A stretch of 64,000 nucleotides of DNA from Vannielia litorea (GCF_019801175.1 NZ_JAHVJR010000001.1:434001-498000), one strand, 5' to 3'; positions 44,215 through 53,076 are shown, numbered from the stretch's first letter. Numbers and translations are program-made. Notes: generated from the sequence alone by a model not told the origin.

Positions 44215-45462
44215 ATGGAATTTCCCAACATCCGCCACCTCCAGGCCGTAGTCGAAACCGCCCGGCTGAAGCGCGTCGCGCTGGCAGCCGATGTGGTCCA
44301 TCTTAGTCAGCCTGCGGTGACCCATGCCATTGCAAAGATTGAGAAAAATCTGAGCGTCAAGCTTTTTGACCGGCGCCCTGACGGCATGTATTGCACCCGT
44401 GCGGGGCAGCTCTTTCTGGTACGCGCGGAGCGGATGATCGACCTGTTGCGCGAGGGCGCGGCTGAGGCCGTGCGCCGCGCCAGCCGCGATGAGAAATCTG
44501 GCGAGGAGGGGCCCGTCCGCAAGGATTTTCACGGCGCGCTGACGCCGGTTCATCTGCGCACGCTGCTGGCCATGGCCAGTGCCGGCAACTACTCGCAGGC
44601 CGCCCGCGCGCTGGGCGTGTCCCAGCCCTCCGTGCACCGCGCCGCCAAGGACATGCAGCGCCTTGCGGGCATCCGCCTGTTCGAGACCAACCGCCGCGGC
44701 GTGGCCCTGACCCTGCCCGGAGAAATCCTTGCGCGGCAGGCTCGCCTTGCGGCGGCCGAGTTGCGGCAAGCGGTCTTCGAGATCGCCGAGGAGCAGGGCA
44801 GGGAGGCCACCACCATCGTGATTGGGGCCATGCCGCTGGCCCGCTCGTCGATCCTGCCGCAAGTGATTGACGATGTTATCACTTCTGCCCCCAGCGCGCC
44901 TCAAATCCGCACGGTGGAAGGCCCCTATCCCGACCTGCTGCGCGGCCTGCGGTTTGGCGAGATCGACTTCATGATCGGCGCGCTCCGTCAGCCCCCGCCC
45001 GCCGATGACGTCTCGCAAGAGGCGCTCTTCGACGACCCGCTCTCCGTGGTCGCCAGCAAGGATCACCCGCTGGCGGGCGAGGCGACTGTCACCCTCGAAG
45101 ATGCCCTTCGCTACCCCTGGATCGCCCCGCCCAAGCCCACGCCCGCGGGCTCCTACCTCTTCGACACGCTGAAGATCGACACCCTCCCCGGCACCCCGGT
45201 CAAGATCGTCTCCTCCTCTTTGGTGCTGGTGCGCGGTCTCATGCGGCGAGGCCCCTATCTCACCATCATGTCCAGCCGCCAGATTGAGATGGAGGAAGAG
45301 CTTGGCGTGCTCACCACCCTCCCGATCCCGCTGGAAGGCAACAAGCGCACCATCGGCCTGACCTTCCGCAAATCGTGGCACCCCACGCCCGCGCAAGCCC
45401 GGCTGATCGAACATCTGCGCAGGGTCTGCGCCGGTCTGTCGGACAGCTGTTCTATTGAATAA
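44215..45462 (+). CDS. LysR-type regulator with two tandem HTH domains
   Basis: A 415-residue protein, about 110 longer than a standard LysR. Two complete LysR HTH domains are visible: residues 6-65 (HLQAVVETARLKRVALAAD, SQPAVTHAIAKIEK) and 112-171 (HLRTLLAMASAGNYSQAARAL, SQPSVHRAAKDMQR), joined by a charged linker, followed by one substrate-binding domain (about 190-400). It sits at the divergence point of the protocatechuate cluster and is its likely inducer-responsive controller. The start at 44215 avoids beginning inside the palindrome at 44161-44188, where an ATG at 44179 is also open. Confidence 0.9.
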   Translation: MEFPNIRHLQAVVETARLKRVALAADVVHLSQPAVTHAIAKIEKNLSVKLFDRRPDGMYCTRAGQLFLVRAERMIDLLREGAAEAVRRASRDEKSGEEGPVRKDFHGALTPVHLRTLLAMASAGNYSQAARALGVSQPSVHRAAKDMQRLAGIRLFETNRRGVALTLPGEILARQARLAAAELRQAVFEIAEEQGREATTIVIGAMPLARSSILPQVIDDVITSAPSAPQIRTVEGPYPDLLRGLRFGEIDFMIGALRQPPPADDVSQEALFDDPLSVVASKDHPLAGEATVTLEDALRYPWIAPPKPTPAGSYLFDTLKIDTLPGTPVKIVSSSLVLVRGLMRRGPYLTIMSSRQIEMEEELGVLTTLPIPLEGNKRTIGLTFRKSWHPTPAQARLIEHLRRVCAGLSDSCSIE

Positions 45463-45544
45463 TTGAATGGCTCGTCCCGCCTTTCGATTTTTCGCCAGCG
45501 CCGAAACTTGATAGAGACTCCCCCGTCACGAGGAGGTGGCGCAA

Positions 45545-46459
45545 ATGTCTGATAATGCAAAGGTTTCAAACCGGATACCGGTTGTTCTGCTTGGCTTCGG
45601 CGAAGCGGGTCAGGCCTTTACGGCGGGCTGGAAAGCGGCTGGCGTGCCTGCCGATCTCTCCGCCTTTGATATCAAAACAAATTCGCCAGACACTGCCGAG
45701 GCCAAACGCGCCGACTACGCCGCGCATGGCGTGGAGGGCCTCACCACGCTCTCCGGCTCCGGCGCGGTCTTCAGTCTCGTCACGGCGGACCATGCCGAAG
45801 CCGCCGCGCAGGACGCCGCCGCCGTTCTGGCCCCCGGAACGCTGTTCTTCGACTGCAACTCCTGCAGCCCCGGCGCCAAACGCCATAGTGCGGCGGCGCT
45901 GGAAGCGCAGGGCATCCGCTACGTGGATGTGGCCGTCATGGCGCCGGTGCACCCCAAGCTGCACCACACCCCGCTTCTGATCTCTGGCCCCCACACCCAG
46001 GCCGCCGTCGAATGTCTCCACGGCCTTGATATGGAGGCGCAAATCGCTGGGCCAGACGTGGGTATCGCCAGTGCCACCAAGATGGTCCGCTCGGTCATGA
46101 TCAAGGGTATCGAGGCCCTGACGCTGGAGTGCCTGCTTGCAGGCCGCCGCGCCGGGGTGGACGAGGCCGTGCTGGCCTCGCTCGACGCCTCCATGCCCGG
46201 CTGGAACTGGCCCACGCGCGCTGCCTACAACATGGAGCGCGCCACCACCCACGGCCTGCGCCGCGCGGCGGAGATGCGCGAAGTGGCGCGCACGGTCGAA
46301 GAACTCGGATTGCCCGCCGACATGTCCCACGCCACCGTGGCATGGCAACAGCGGACAGGGGACCTGAGCCTCCGCCTCGCGGATGGCCCCGAAGAGTACG
46401 CCGGTCGCGCCGACCGGATCAGCAACGCCATGGCGGGCACGCCCCGTGCCGCCGAATAG
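45545..46459 (+). CDS. NAD-binding dehydrogenase with DUF1932 domain
   Basis: A 304-residue protein: 6-phosphogluconate-dehydrogenase-like Rossmann domain (VVLLGFGEAGQAFTAGW; FDCNSCSPGAKRHSA) and a C-terminal DUF1932 helical domain (IASATKMVRSVMIKGIEALTLECLLAGRRAG) with the conserved catalytic Lys in TKMVRS. Beta-hydroxyacid-dehydrogenase type; substrate unknown. GAGGAGG lies 8 bases before a GTG, and the ATG at 45545 follows three codons later. Located between the LysR gene and ligA, so it probably acts on an intermediate or side product of aromatic breakdown. Confidence 0.8.
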   Translation: MSDNAKVSNRIPVVLLGFGEAGQAFTAGWKAAGVPADLSAFDIKTNSPDTAEAKRADYAAHGVEGLTTLSGSGAVFSLVTADHAEAAAQDAAAVLAPGTLFFDCNSCSPGAKRHSAAALEAQGIRYVDVAVMAPVHPKLHHTPLLISGPHTQAAVECLHGLDMEAQIAGPDVGIASATKMVRSVMIKGIEALTLECLLAGRRAGVDEAVLASLDASMPGWNWPTRAAYNMERATTHGLRRAAEMREVARTVEELGLPADMSHATVAWQQRTGDLSLRLADGPEEYAGRADRISNAMAGTPRAAE

Positions 46460-46469
46460 GGAGGACGTC

Positions 46470-46865
46470 ATGAGAGACGAAAAGGAATATGACGACATTC
46501 CGGGGACTTACGTCTTCGATGCCGATCGTTCGCGGGAGGGGTATCACCTCAACCAGTTCTGTATCTCGCTCCGCACGCAAAAAGCGCGGGACGCGATGAA
46601 GTCGGACCCCGAGGAATACATGAGCCGCTTCCCGATGACGGAAGACCAGAAGCAGGCCATCCGTGACCGCGCCTGGAACCGGCTGCTCGAGCTGGGCGGT
46701 AACATCTACTACACCAGCAAGCTCGCGGCCTTCGACGGGATCACCTTTCAGGATCTCGCCGCGATGATGACGGGCGTCAGCCGGGATGAATACCGCGACA
46801 TGATGCTCCACGGCGGTCGGTCCATTGAGGGCAACCGCAGCAAATCGGAATGGGAGAAGAAATAA
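46470..46865 (+). CDS. ligA: Protocatechuate 4,5-dioxygenase alpha subunit (second copy)
   Basis: A 131-residue LigA-type subunit: EYDDIPGTYVFDADRSREGYHLNQFC, LGGNIYYTSKLAAFDGITFQDLAA and a C-terminal GGRSIEGNRS segment like that of Sphingobium LigA. GGGAGGAC precedes the ATG at 46470. Its TAA overlaps the ATG of the beta subunit (TAATG). With ligC downstream this pair is the better candidate for the true protocatechuate enzyme. Confidence 0.93.
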   Translation: MRDEKEYDDIPGTYVFDADRSREGYHLNQFCISLRTQKARDAMKSDPEEYMSRFPMTEDQKQAIRDRAWNRLLELGGNIYYTSKLAAFDGITFQDLAAMMTGVSRDEYRDMMLHGGRSIEGNRSKSEWEKK

Positions 46866-47716
46866 TGGCGCGGATCACCGCAGGCGTGGCATGCAGCCAC
46901 GTGCCCGCCATCGGCGTGGCAATGGACACCGGCATCACCGAGCAGCCCTATTGGCAGCCCCTTTTCGAGGGCTTCACCAAGAGCCGCGAGTGGATGAAGG
47001 AAAACAAGCCCGACGTTATTTTCTTGGTCTATAACGATCATTGCACGGCCTTTGATGCCTCATGCATCCCCACCTTTGCGCTCGGCTGCGCTGCCGAGTA
47101 CCAGCCCGCCGACGAGGGCTGGGGCCCGCGCCCGGTGCCGGTTGTGAAGGGGCATCAGAAGCTCTCGAGCCACATCGCCCAATCGGTCATTCTCGACGAG
47201 TTCGACCTGACGATCATGAACGAGATGGAAGTAGACCACGGCCTCACCGTGCCGCTTTCGGTCATGTTCGGGGAGCACGGGGTCGATGACGAGTGGCCCT
47301 GCCTCGTGGTGCCGCTGGCGGTGAACGTGGTGCAATATCCGGCCCCCACCGGGCGCCGCTGCTACAATCTCGGCAAGGCCATCCGCCGCGCGATCGACAG
47401 CTACCCCGAAGACCTCAACGTGATGATCTTCGGCACCGGCGGCATGAGCCACCAGCTTCAGGCCGAGCGGGCCGGGCTGATCAACCCCGAGTGGGACAAC
47501 CGCTTTCTCGACTATATGGCGAACGACCCGGAAGCGGCGGCGGATATCACCCACCTGGAGTATCTGCGGGAGACCGGGTCCGAGGGGATCGAGATGGTGA
47601 TGTGGCTCGTCATGCGCGGCGCGCTCGACGAGAAGGTCACCGAGATTCACCGGCACTACCACGTGCCGGCCTCGAACACGGCCGTTGGTCATATCATCTT
47701 GGAGAATCACGCTTAA
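46865..47716 (+). CDS. ligB: Protocatechuate 4,5-dioxygenase beta subunit (second copy)
   Basis: A 283-residue catalytic subunit: MARITAGVACSHVPAIGVAMD and FLVYNDHCTAFD give the iron His ligands, and FGTGGMSHQLQAERAG the substrate loop. The sequence differs clearly from the copy at 39153-40001 (for instance DHCTAFD against DHGLGFF), so the two are old paralogues, not a recent duplication. Translationally coupled to ligA and followed after 19 bp by ligC. Confidence 0.94.
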   Translation: MARITAGVACSHVPAIGVAMDTGITEQPYWQPLFEGFTKSREWMKENKPDVIFLVYNDHCTAFDASCIPTFALGCAAEYQPADEGWGPRPVPVVKGHQKLSSHIAQSVILDEFDLTIMNEMEVDHGLTVPLSVMFGEHGVDDEWPCLVVPLAVNVVQYPAPTGRRCYNLGKAIRRAIDSYPEDLNVMIFGTGGMSHQLQAERAGLINPEWDNRFLDYMANDPEAAADITHLEYLRETGSEGIEMVMWLVMRGALDEKVTEIHRHYHVPASNTAVGHIILENHA

Positions 47717-47735
47717 TTCAGCGGAAGGAAAGCAA

Positions 47736-48683
47736 ATGCGCGTATGTGTAGCGGGGGCCTATGGGGCCTTTGGGATCAAGCATCTGGATGCCCTCGCGGC
47801 GATCGACGATGTCGAGGTCACTTCAGTAATGGGGCCGACCAAGGAGAAGATCGAGGCGCTGGCCGCAGAGCGGGGCATCGGCCATGCGGCGACTACGCTC
47901 GAAGAGTGCATCGCCCGCGATGATGTGGATGCAGTCATCCTCGCCACGCCCACGCAGATGCACGCCGATCAGGGCGTGGCCTGCATGGAGGCTGGCAAGC
48001 ACGTGCTCATCGAGATCCCGATGGCCGACACGCTGGAGGATTCCCGCCGCCTCGTGGAGAAGCAAAAGGAGACCGGCGTGGTCGCCATGGCCGGGCAGGT
48101 CCGCCGGTTCAACCCGAGCCACCAGTGGATTCACAACAAGATCGAGGCAGGCGAGCTGAAGATCCAGCAGATGGACGTGCAGACCTACTTCTTCCGCCGG
48201 TCCAACATGAACGCCAAGGGCGAGCCCCGGAGCTGGACCGATCACCTGCTCTGGCACCACGCCTGCCACACGGTCGACCTGTTCCAGTACCAGACCGGCG
48301 AGACCTGCTCGGAGGCCTTCGGTCTGCAAGGGCCGCACCATCCGGAGCTCGGCATCGCGATGGACATGTCGATCGGCATGAAGGTGCCCTCCGGCGCGAT
48401 CTGCACCTTGAGCCTGTCGTTCAACAACGATGGCCCCTTCGGCACCTTCTTCCGCTACATCTGCGATAACGGCACCTACATCGCCCGGTATGACGACCTC
48501 TACGACGGCAAGGAAAACCCGATTGATCTTAGCGGTGTAGCCGTCTCCGACAACGGGATCGAGCTGATCGACCGCGAGTTCTTTGCCGCAATCCGCGAAG
48601 GCCGCTCACCCAACGGATCGGTGGCCGAAACGCTCGCTGCGATGGAGACGCTCGACAAGATCGAGAAGAGCTTCGCCAGCTGA
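47736..48683 (+). CDS. ligC: 4-carboxy-2-hydroxymuconate-6-semialdehyde dehydrogenase
   Basis: A 315-residue Gfo/Idh/MocA-family oxidoreductase, the same length I recall for Sphingobium LigC. The N-terminal Rossmann fold (MRVCVAGAYGAFGIKHLDAL; VILATPTQMHADQ) and IQQMDVQTYFFRR, WTDHLLWHHACHTVDLF and TLSLSFNNDGP correspond closely to that enzyme. It oxidises the ring-cleavage hemiacetal to 2-pyrone-4,6-dicarboxylate with NADP+. GGAAGGAA precedes the ATG at 47736. A terminator follows. Confidence 0.95.
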   Translation: MRVCVAGAYGAFGIKHLDALAAIDDVEVTSVMGPTKEKIEALAAERGIGHAATTLEECIARDDVDAVILATPTQMHADQGVACMEAGKHVLIEIPMADTLEDSRRLVEKQKETGVVAMAGQVRRFNPSHQWIHNKIEAGELKIQQMDVQTYFFRRSNMNAKGEPRSWTDHLLWHHACHTVDLFQYQTGETCSEAFGLQGPHHPELGIAMDMSIGMKVPSGAICTLSLSFNNDGPFGTFFRYICDNGTYIARYDDLYDGKENPIDLSGVAVSDNGIELIDREFFAAIREGRSPNGSVAETLAAMETLDKIEKSFAS

Positions 48684-48700
48684 CCTGGCCCGCTTGAGCC

Positions 48701-48736
48701 AAGGCCCGCTGCACCCCTGCCGCGGGCCTTTTTCTT
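48701..48736 (+). terminator. Rho-independent terminator of ligC
   Basis: AAGGCCCGC (48701-48709) and GCGGGCCTT (48722-48730) pair and are followed by TTTCTTT, 18 bp past the ligC stop. Confidence 0.88.
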
Positions 48737-48752
48737 TGCGCATCTGTCCCGG

Positions 48753-50903
48753 TCAATTGGCGTAGTACTTCGAGCCGTAGCCCCCGTAAGCGCCGTATCT
48801 TCCACCGTAGCCGTAGCGCCTCATGCCACGCGGATTGATCTGCGAGAGGATCAGTCCGGTGATCTTCTGGTCGCCTTGCCGGAACAGTCGAAGCGCCTCG
48901 AGCACCTGATCGGGCGAGGTGCTATCCCACTTCACGGTAAAGAGCACGGCGTCGACCTGCTGCGAGATGATCCGCGCATCCGGCACGATAAGCACGGGCG
49001 GCGTGTCGATCACGATGGCATCGAAATCCGCGCGCAGATCGTCGATCAGATCGCGGAACTTGTTGGATGAGAACAGGTCCGCCGCATTGACGCTCGTCTT
49101 CTCCCCCATCAGCACATGCAGGCCCATGCCCTCTGGCTCGTAGATGGCTTGTTCCTTCGTCGCCTCGCCAGCGATGAGCGAAACGAGGCCCTCCCCGGGG
49201 CCTGCTTCGAAGTATTGGTGCAGCGTGCGGCGGCGGATGTCGCCTTCGATCAGCAGCACCTTCTTGCCCATGCCAACGAGGTTCTGGGCGAGGGCGAGGG
49301 CGTTGGTTGTCTTACCTTCACCGGGGATCGAGGAGGTCGACAGGATCACCTTGGGCGGCGCGTCGACGTTGGAGAGCAGCACTGAGGTCCGCAAGTTGCG
49401 GAAGGACTCGGCGGTGCTCGAAGTGGGTTTGGCTCTGAGATACGCCAGCAGCTTGGCCCGCGAACGCACAGGGATGCGCGGGATCTGCCCCAGCACGCTG
49501 AGGCCGGTCGCCGCCTCCAACTCTGCCGAACTGCGGAAGCTGCGATTGCGCGCCTCCCGCAGCAGCACAAGGCCGGCACCGAGGACCAGCCCGAGCAGGG
49601 CTGACAGTGCGAGTATACGCGTTTTGCGCGGTTCGGAAGGCAGTTGGGGGATAACAGCATTGGAGAGAATCCGGCTATCAGCCTGTTGGATGCCTTCCTG
49701 CGCAGAGGTCTCCTTGAGCCGCCCGAGAAAATACTCGTAGAGCGCCCGGCTTGCTTCGGCCTCGCGCTGAAGCTGCTGCAGCGCGATGAGATCTGCGCTC
49801 TGGCTCTCGATCCGCGCGGCCAGATCGGCAGCCGATTGGCGGAGCGTCGTGACCTGCTGCGTGCTGCGGTTCAGGTCCAGCCGCGCCCGCTCGACCAGTT
49901 GGGCGAAGCGGGTGTCGAAGGCATCGGCAATAGTTGCGTCGCCGCTCACCTGAGGCAGGAATCGACGAAGCTGGTCGTCCGCTGCCGCTGCGGCCTGCGC
50001 CTCTCGCCCCACAGCAGCCACAAGGCGCTCCAGCCGGGCTTCCTGGGTGATGATGCTCTCTTCCGAGAGCGAGATCCGGTCGCGCAATTCCTTGAGCTGC
50101 CGTTCCATGGCGCGCAGAGATACGGCCGAAACAAGCTCCGTATTAGCGCTGAATTCGGCAAGGCGGGCCTCGGCGGCTTCAAGCTCCACGCGCAGTTCTC
50201 CAACACGGCCGGTAAGCCACGAGGTTGCTTTCTGGGTGGCGTCGAACTTCACTTCGAGCTGGTTCAGGATGTAAAGGTCCGCGAGCGTGTCGGCGATGGC
50301 TGCGGCAACAGCAGGATCCTCGGCGCTGGCCTGAATCCGGAATACGAGGCTGTTCACTACATTGGAGACACTGACCCGCTCCAGCAGCGCATCAATGACC
50401 CGGTTGCGCTGCCGTTCGGCCCGCTCAGCATCGCTGCGCTCCACCGTTGGCCGCTCGCCAAGAATGAGCGGGCGGATCTTCGATTTGAGCAGCGCAAAGG
50501 CGCTCGGCTCCCGCAGGCTGCTGTTGAATTCGGGGTTCTGCTCTAGGTCCAACCGGTCCGATACACGACCCGCCAGACTGCGCGATTTCATCACCTCGAT
50601 CTCGGAGTTGATCGTCACCGTGTCGGCGGAGAGCCCGCTGACTACGCTTTCGATATCAACCACCGATTGTTGGTCCGTCTCCAGCATGACGACCGAGGTC
50701 GCGCGGTAGATCGGCACGGCGGCAACGTAAGCGTAATAACCCCCGGCCAAAATCCCGAGCACCGCAAAAATTGCGATGATCCATTTGCCCCGCCACAGCG
50801 AGGCCAGTAGCACACCAAGATCGATAACGTCGTCTTCACGCGGGTGGATTGCCTGATTTTGCTCTCCCGCATTCGCGCCTGAAATTCCCTTGTCCTGATG
50901 CAT
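48753..50903 (-). CDS. Wzz/BY-kinase polysaccharide co-polymerase (ExoP/Wzc type)
   Basis: A 716-residue protein: Wzz domain with first membrane helix (IIAIFAVLGILAGGYYAYVAA), a long periplasmic coiled coil, second helix (ILALSALLGLVLGAGLVLL), then a BY-kinase with Walker A SSIPGEGKTTNA, Walker A' (FDAIVIDTPPVL) and a Tyr-rich C-terminus (RRYGYGGRYGAYGGYGSKYY) for autophosphorylation. It sets chain length and export of an exopolysaccharide. ATG 50903 has GGAGAT upstream. Divergent from the rest of the module. Confidence 0.94.
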   Translation of the reverse strand: MHQDKGISGANAGEQNQAIHPREDDVIDLGVLLASLWRGKWIIAIFAVLGILAGGYYAYVAAVPIYRATSVVMLETDQQSVVDIESVVSGLSADTVTINSEIEVMKSRSLAGRVSDRLDLEQNPEFNSSLREPSAFALLKSKIRPLILGERPTVERSDAERAERQRNRVIDALLERVSVSNVVNSLVFRIQASAEDPAVAAAIADTLADLYILNQLEVKFDATQKATSWLTGRVGELRVELEAAEARLAEFSANTELVSAVSLRAMERQLKELRDRISLSEESIITQEARLERLVAAVGREAQAAAAADDQLRRFLPQVSGDATIADAFDTRFAQLVERARLDLNRSTQQVTTLRQSAADLAARIESQSADLIALQQLQREAEASRALYEYFLGRLKETSAQEGIQQADSRILSNAVIPQLPSEPRKTRILALSALLGLVLGAGLVLLREARNRSFRSSAELEAATGLSVLGQIPRIPVRSRAKLLAYLRAKPTSSTAESFRNLRTSVLLSNVDAPPKVILSTSSIPGEGKTTNALALAQNLVGMGKKVLLIEGDIRRRTLHQYFEAGPGEGLVSLIAGEATKEQAIYEPEGMGLHVLMGEKTSVNAADLFSSNKFRDLIDDLRADFDAIVIDTPPVLIVPDARIISQQVDAVLFTVKWDSTSPDQVLEALRLFRQGDQKITGLILSQINPRGMRRYGYGGRYGAYGGYGSKYYAN

Positions 50904-51141
50904 TCTGATCCCCGATCTCCTATTCGCGAGATACATTCAGAGCGAGCTTGCAACGCAGTGCTGGTGCGGCCTGATACACACCGCACAATCCGTGATTGCG
51001 ATAGATTGGCTAAAATGTCGAGAAACTTTGCAATTCGTACTGATGGTCCGGAGATGCTAGGAGGTGAATCTACGAAAAGCATACCGGAGGTTGTGTAGGG
51101 TTCTTTCAGCGCCGGAGCCGTGTTAGGTAAAGGAGTGCCAA

Positions 51142-51438
51142 ATGGAGGCCAAGATGAAGTTTCGATACGTAAGGTTCTCGTTCGCCATGGTTGTATGTGT
51201 GTGCCCCGGCTATGCCCAAACCACAGGCGGTATCGACTGCACCGCACCCGCAAATACTCAGCGCGCTGAGTGCAAGCCCTCCATGCTTCCGGTGCCAAGG
51301 CTCGCCACCAACGCCGCGCCGCTTCTAGCCGTTCCCGCCGGGCTTCTGGCACTCGGCGGCCTTGGAGCCGGAGGCGGAACGCCCAGCACGACCGGCACCA
51401 CGGGAACGACCGGCACCACGGGAACCTTCGACCGCTGA
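51142..51438 (+). CDS. Small secreted Thr/Gly-repeat protein
   Basis: A 98-residue protein with a signal peptide (FRYVRFSFAMVVCVCPGYAQ), two Cys in the short mature part (IDCTAPANTQRAECKPS), a hydrophobic stretch (LLAVPAGLLALGGLGAGGG) and a tail of repeated TTGTTG units encoded by an 18-bp direct repeat. AAAGGAG lies seven bases before the ATG. No family recognised; possibly an envelope component of the exopolysaccharide module. The 240-bp gap upstream holds the divergent promoters with the BY-kinase gene. Confidence 0.55.
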   Translation: MEAKMKFRYVRFSFAMVVCVCPGYAQTTGGIDCTAPANTQRAECKPSMLPVPRLATNAAPLLAVPAGLLALGGLGAGGGTPSTTGTTGTTGTTGTFDR

Positions 51439-51603
51439 TCGAGCGCTCGCCACTATGCTGACTTCAGTCAAATTGTCGGCTCTGTTGCGGCACCCATAAA
51501 CCTCGCCTTAAGCGCAACCTGATCAACTGCCCCCTGCATTGGGTGGCCGTGCGATGCGCAGCGTGCAGTTGCGCTCACAGCGGCGAGGAAAAGGTGGTGT
51601 TCC

Positions 51604-52122
51604 ATGGAATGTAAGCTTGCAACCGGCCTTCGGTCGGCCTGCCGCATACTGCGGCGTTCTTACGGTATTCTCTCGGTTTTCGTGGTTTCGTCGTTGCTTG
51701 TGACAATTCCCGGCTCGGTCGCGGCACAATCCGCTGGCGCGGTAGTCATTGGCAGTGACAGGGGGGGCTTCATCCGCGCCCGACTCGCCGAGTTGCAGCA
51801 GATCAAGGCGCGCGGGCAGCGTGTTGAGATACGTGGCAGGGTCTGTTTCTCGACCTGCACGATGTTTCTCGGTGCGGATGATGTCTGTGTCTCGCCGGAA
51901 ACGACCTTTGGGTTCCACGGCCCCGCTATGGCGATCGGTCGGCTGAGTCCGGCTCAGTTTGAGTCTCTCTCACGGCTAATCGCCAGCCACTACCCGCCGG
52001 CCATCGCGGATTGGTACATGGCTGAAGGGCGGATGCGCACGAAGGGGTTGTATCGGATGAAGGGTGAAGTCCTGATCCGGCATGGCATCGAGGCCTGCCC
52101 GCAGCGGGCAGGTTCGCGTTAA
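51604..52122 (+). CDS. Secreted ClpP-fold (COG3904-like) protein
   Basis: A 172-residue protein with a membrane/signal segment (YGILSVFVVSSLLVTIPGSVAAQ), then GAVVIGSDRGGFIRARLAELQQIKARG, VCFSTCTMFLGADDVCVSPETTFGFHGPA. FSTCTMFLGA occupies the nucleophile position of ClpP-like periplasmic proteins, Ser or Thr being possible. It is a short relative in fold of the 502-residue protein at 2568-4076. Located at the head of the exopolysaccharide genes; role unknown. Confidence 0.65.
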   Translation: MECKLATGLRSACRILRRSYGILSVFVVSSLLVTIPGSVAAQSAGAVVIGSDRGGFIRARLAELQQIKARGQRVEIRGRVCFSTCTMFLGADDVCVSPETTFGFHGPAMAIGRLSPAQFESLSRLIASHYPPAIADWYMAEGRMRTKGLYRMKGEVLIRHGIEACPQRAGSR

Positions 52123-52344
52123 GCGGGAGTGCCGGTGCTTGTTGGTACGAAACTGCCCGGTCGGTTCGAAGTTTGTGATGAATGCGGGATGGCAATTGGC
52201 AGTTGGGAAATTCCTGCGCCAGTGCGCCCGTTAACGTTTTATTAAGAATAAGACTTTCATAAACGATGACGGATCTGGAGCCAAAGAAGCTTCAGGCTCA
52301 AGAATGTTTCTACCGAAAACCGGTCAAGGCCCTGTGTCAATTTC

Positions 52345-53076
52345 ATGGGTCAGAAAAATAGTGCCGGCGAACAAACAATCAGGTTCGGGGGATGCTCGGT
52401 GAAAGTCGCAAAGATCGGTGCCACCGTTCCAATTGAGATATCCGGCCAGATAGCCGGTTATGCCGGGATCTATCGGCGCAGAGGCAAACGCCTGCTCGAT
52501 ATTGCACTGGCTCTTACCCTTCTCCCCTTGGTCGCGCCGGTGATCTTTGCGCTCTGCTTGCTGGTACGCCGAGATGGTGGCGCCAGCCTTTACGGCCACA
52601 TCCGAATCGGCAAAAACGGCAGGCCTTTTCGCTGCTGGAAGATCCGGTCGATGGTGAACGGGGCGGACAACCGCCTTGGAGAACACCTCGCGAGCAACCC
52701 CACGGCTGCTGCCGAATGGGCGCGCGATTTCAAACTTCAGGATGACCCGCGCGTGACCGCGCTTGGCCACTTCATGCGCAAGACAAGCCTCGACGAACTA
52801 CCGCAGATATGGAACGTGCTGCGAGGCGACATGAGCTTTGTCGGCCCCCGGCCGGTCGTGGCCGAGGAATTGGAGCGCTATGGCAACGCCCGTGCAGCCT
52901 ATCTTTCTGTCCGGCCGGGCATCACCGGTCCGTGGCAGGTGACGGGGCGCAATCACATTTCATACGCAGACCGGGTGCAGATGGATGCCCAATACGCCCG
53001 TTCTTTCGGCATCTGGTCAGACCTGAGCCTGATCGCGCGCACGACAGGCGTGGTTTTGCGCAGCACGGGGCGCTAA
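52345..53076 (+). CDS. exoY: Undecaprenyl-phosphate sugar transferase (ExoY type)
   Basis: A 243-residue bacterial sugar transferase (PF02397-like): membrane helix (IALALTLLPLVAPVIFALCLLV), FRCWKIRSMV, DPRVTALGHFMRKTSLDELPQ and SFVGPRPVV with the catalytic Asp-Glu. It places the first sugar-phosphate on undecaprenyl phosphate. No good ribosome site at 52345; a GTG at 52399 is an alternative start that keeps the domain. The 222-bp gap upstream is AT-rich and likely holds the promoter of the exoY-wza run. Confidence 0.92.
   Translation: MGQKNSAGEQTIRFGGCSVKVAKIGATVPIEISGQIAGYAGIYRRRGKRLLDIALALTLLPLVAPVIFALCLLVRRDGGASLYGHIRIGKNGRPFRCWKIRSMVNGADNRLGEHLASNPTAAAEWARDFKLQDDPRVTALGHFMRKTSLDELPQIWNVLRGDMSFVGPRPVVAEELERYGNARAAYLSVRPGITGPWQVTGRNHISYADRVQMDAQYARSFGIWSDLSLIARTTGVVLRSTGR

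Noticed and set aside
51478..51491. GGCTCTGTTGCGGC, resembling the terminal repeat of IS6-family elements
   Set aside because: Only part of the terminal motif matches, there is no second end, no target duplication and no transposase nearby.
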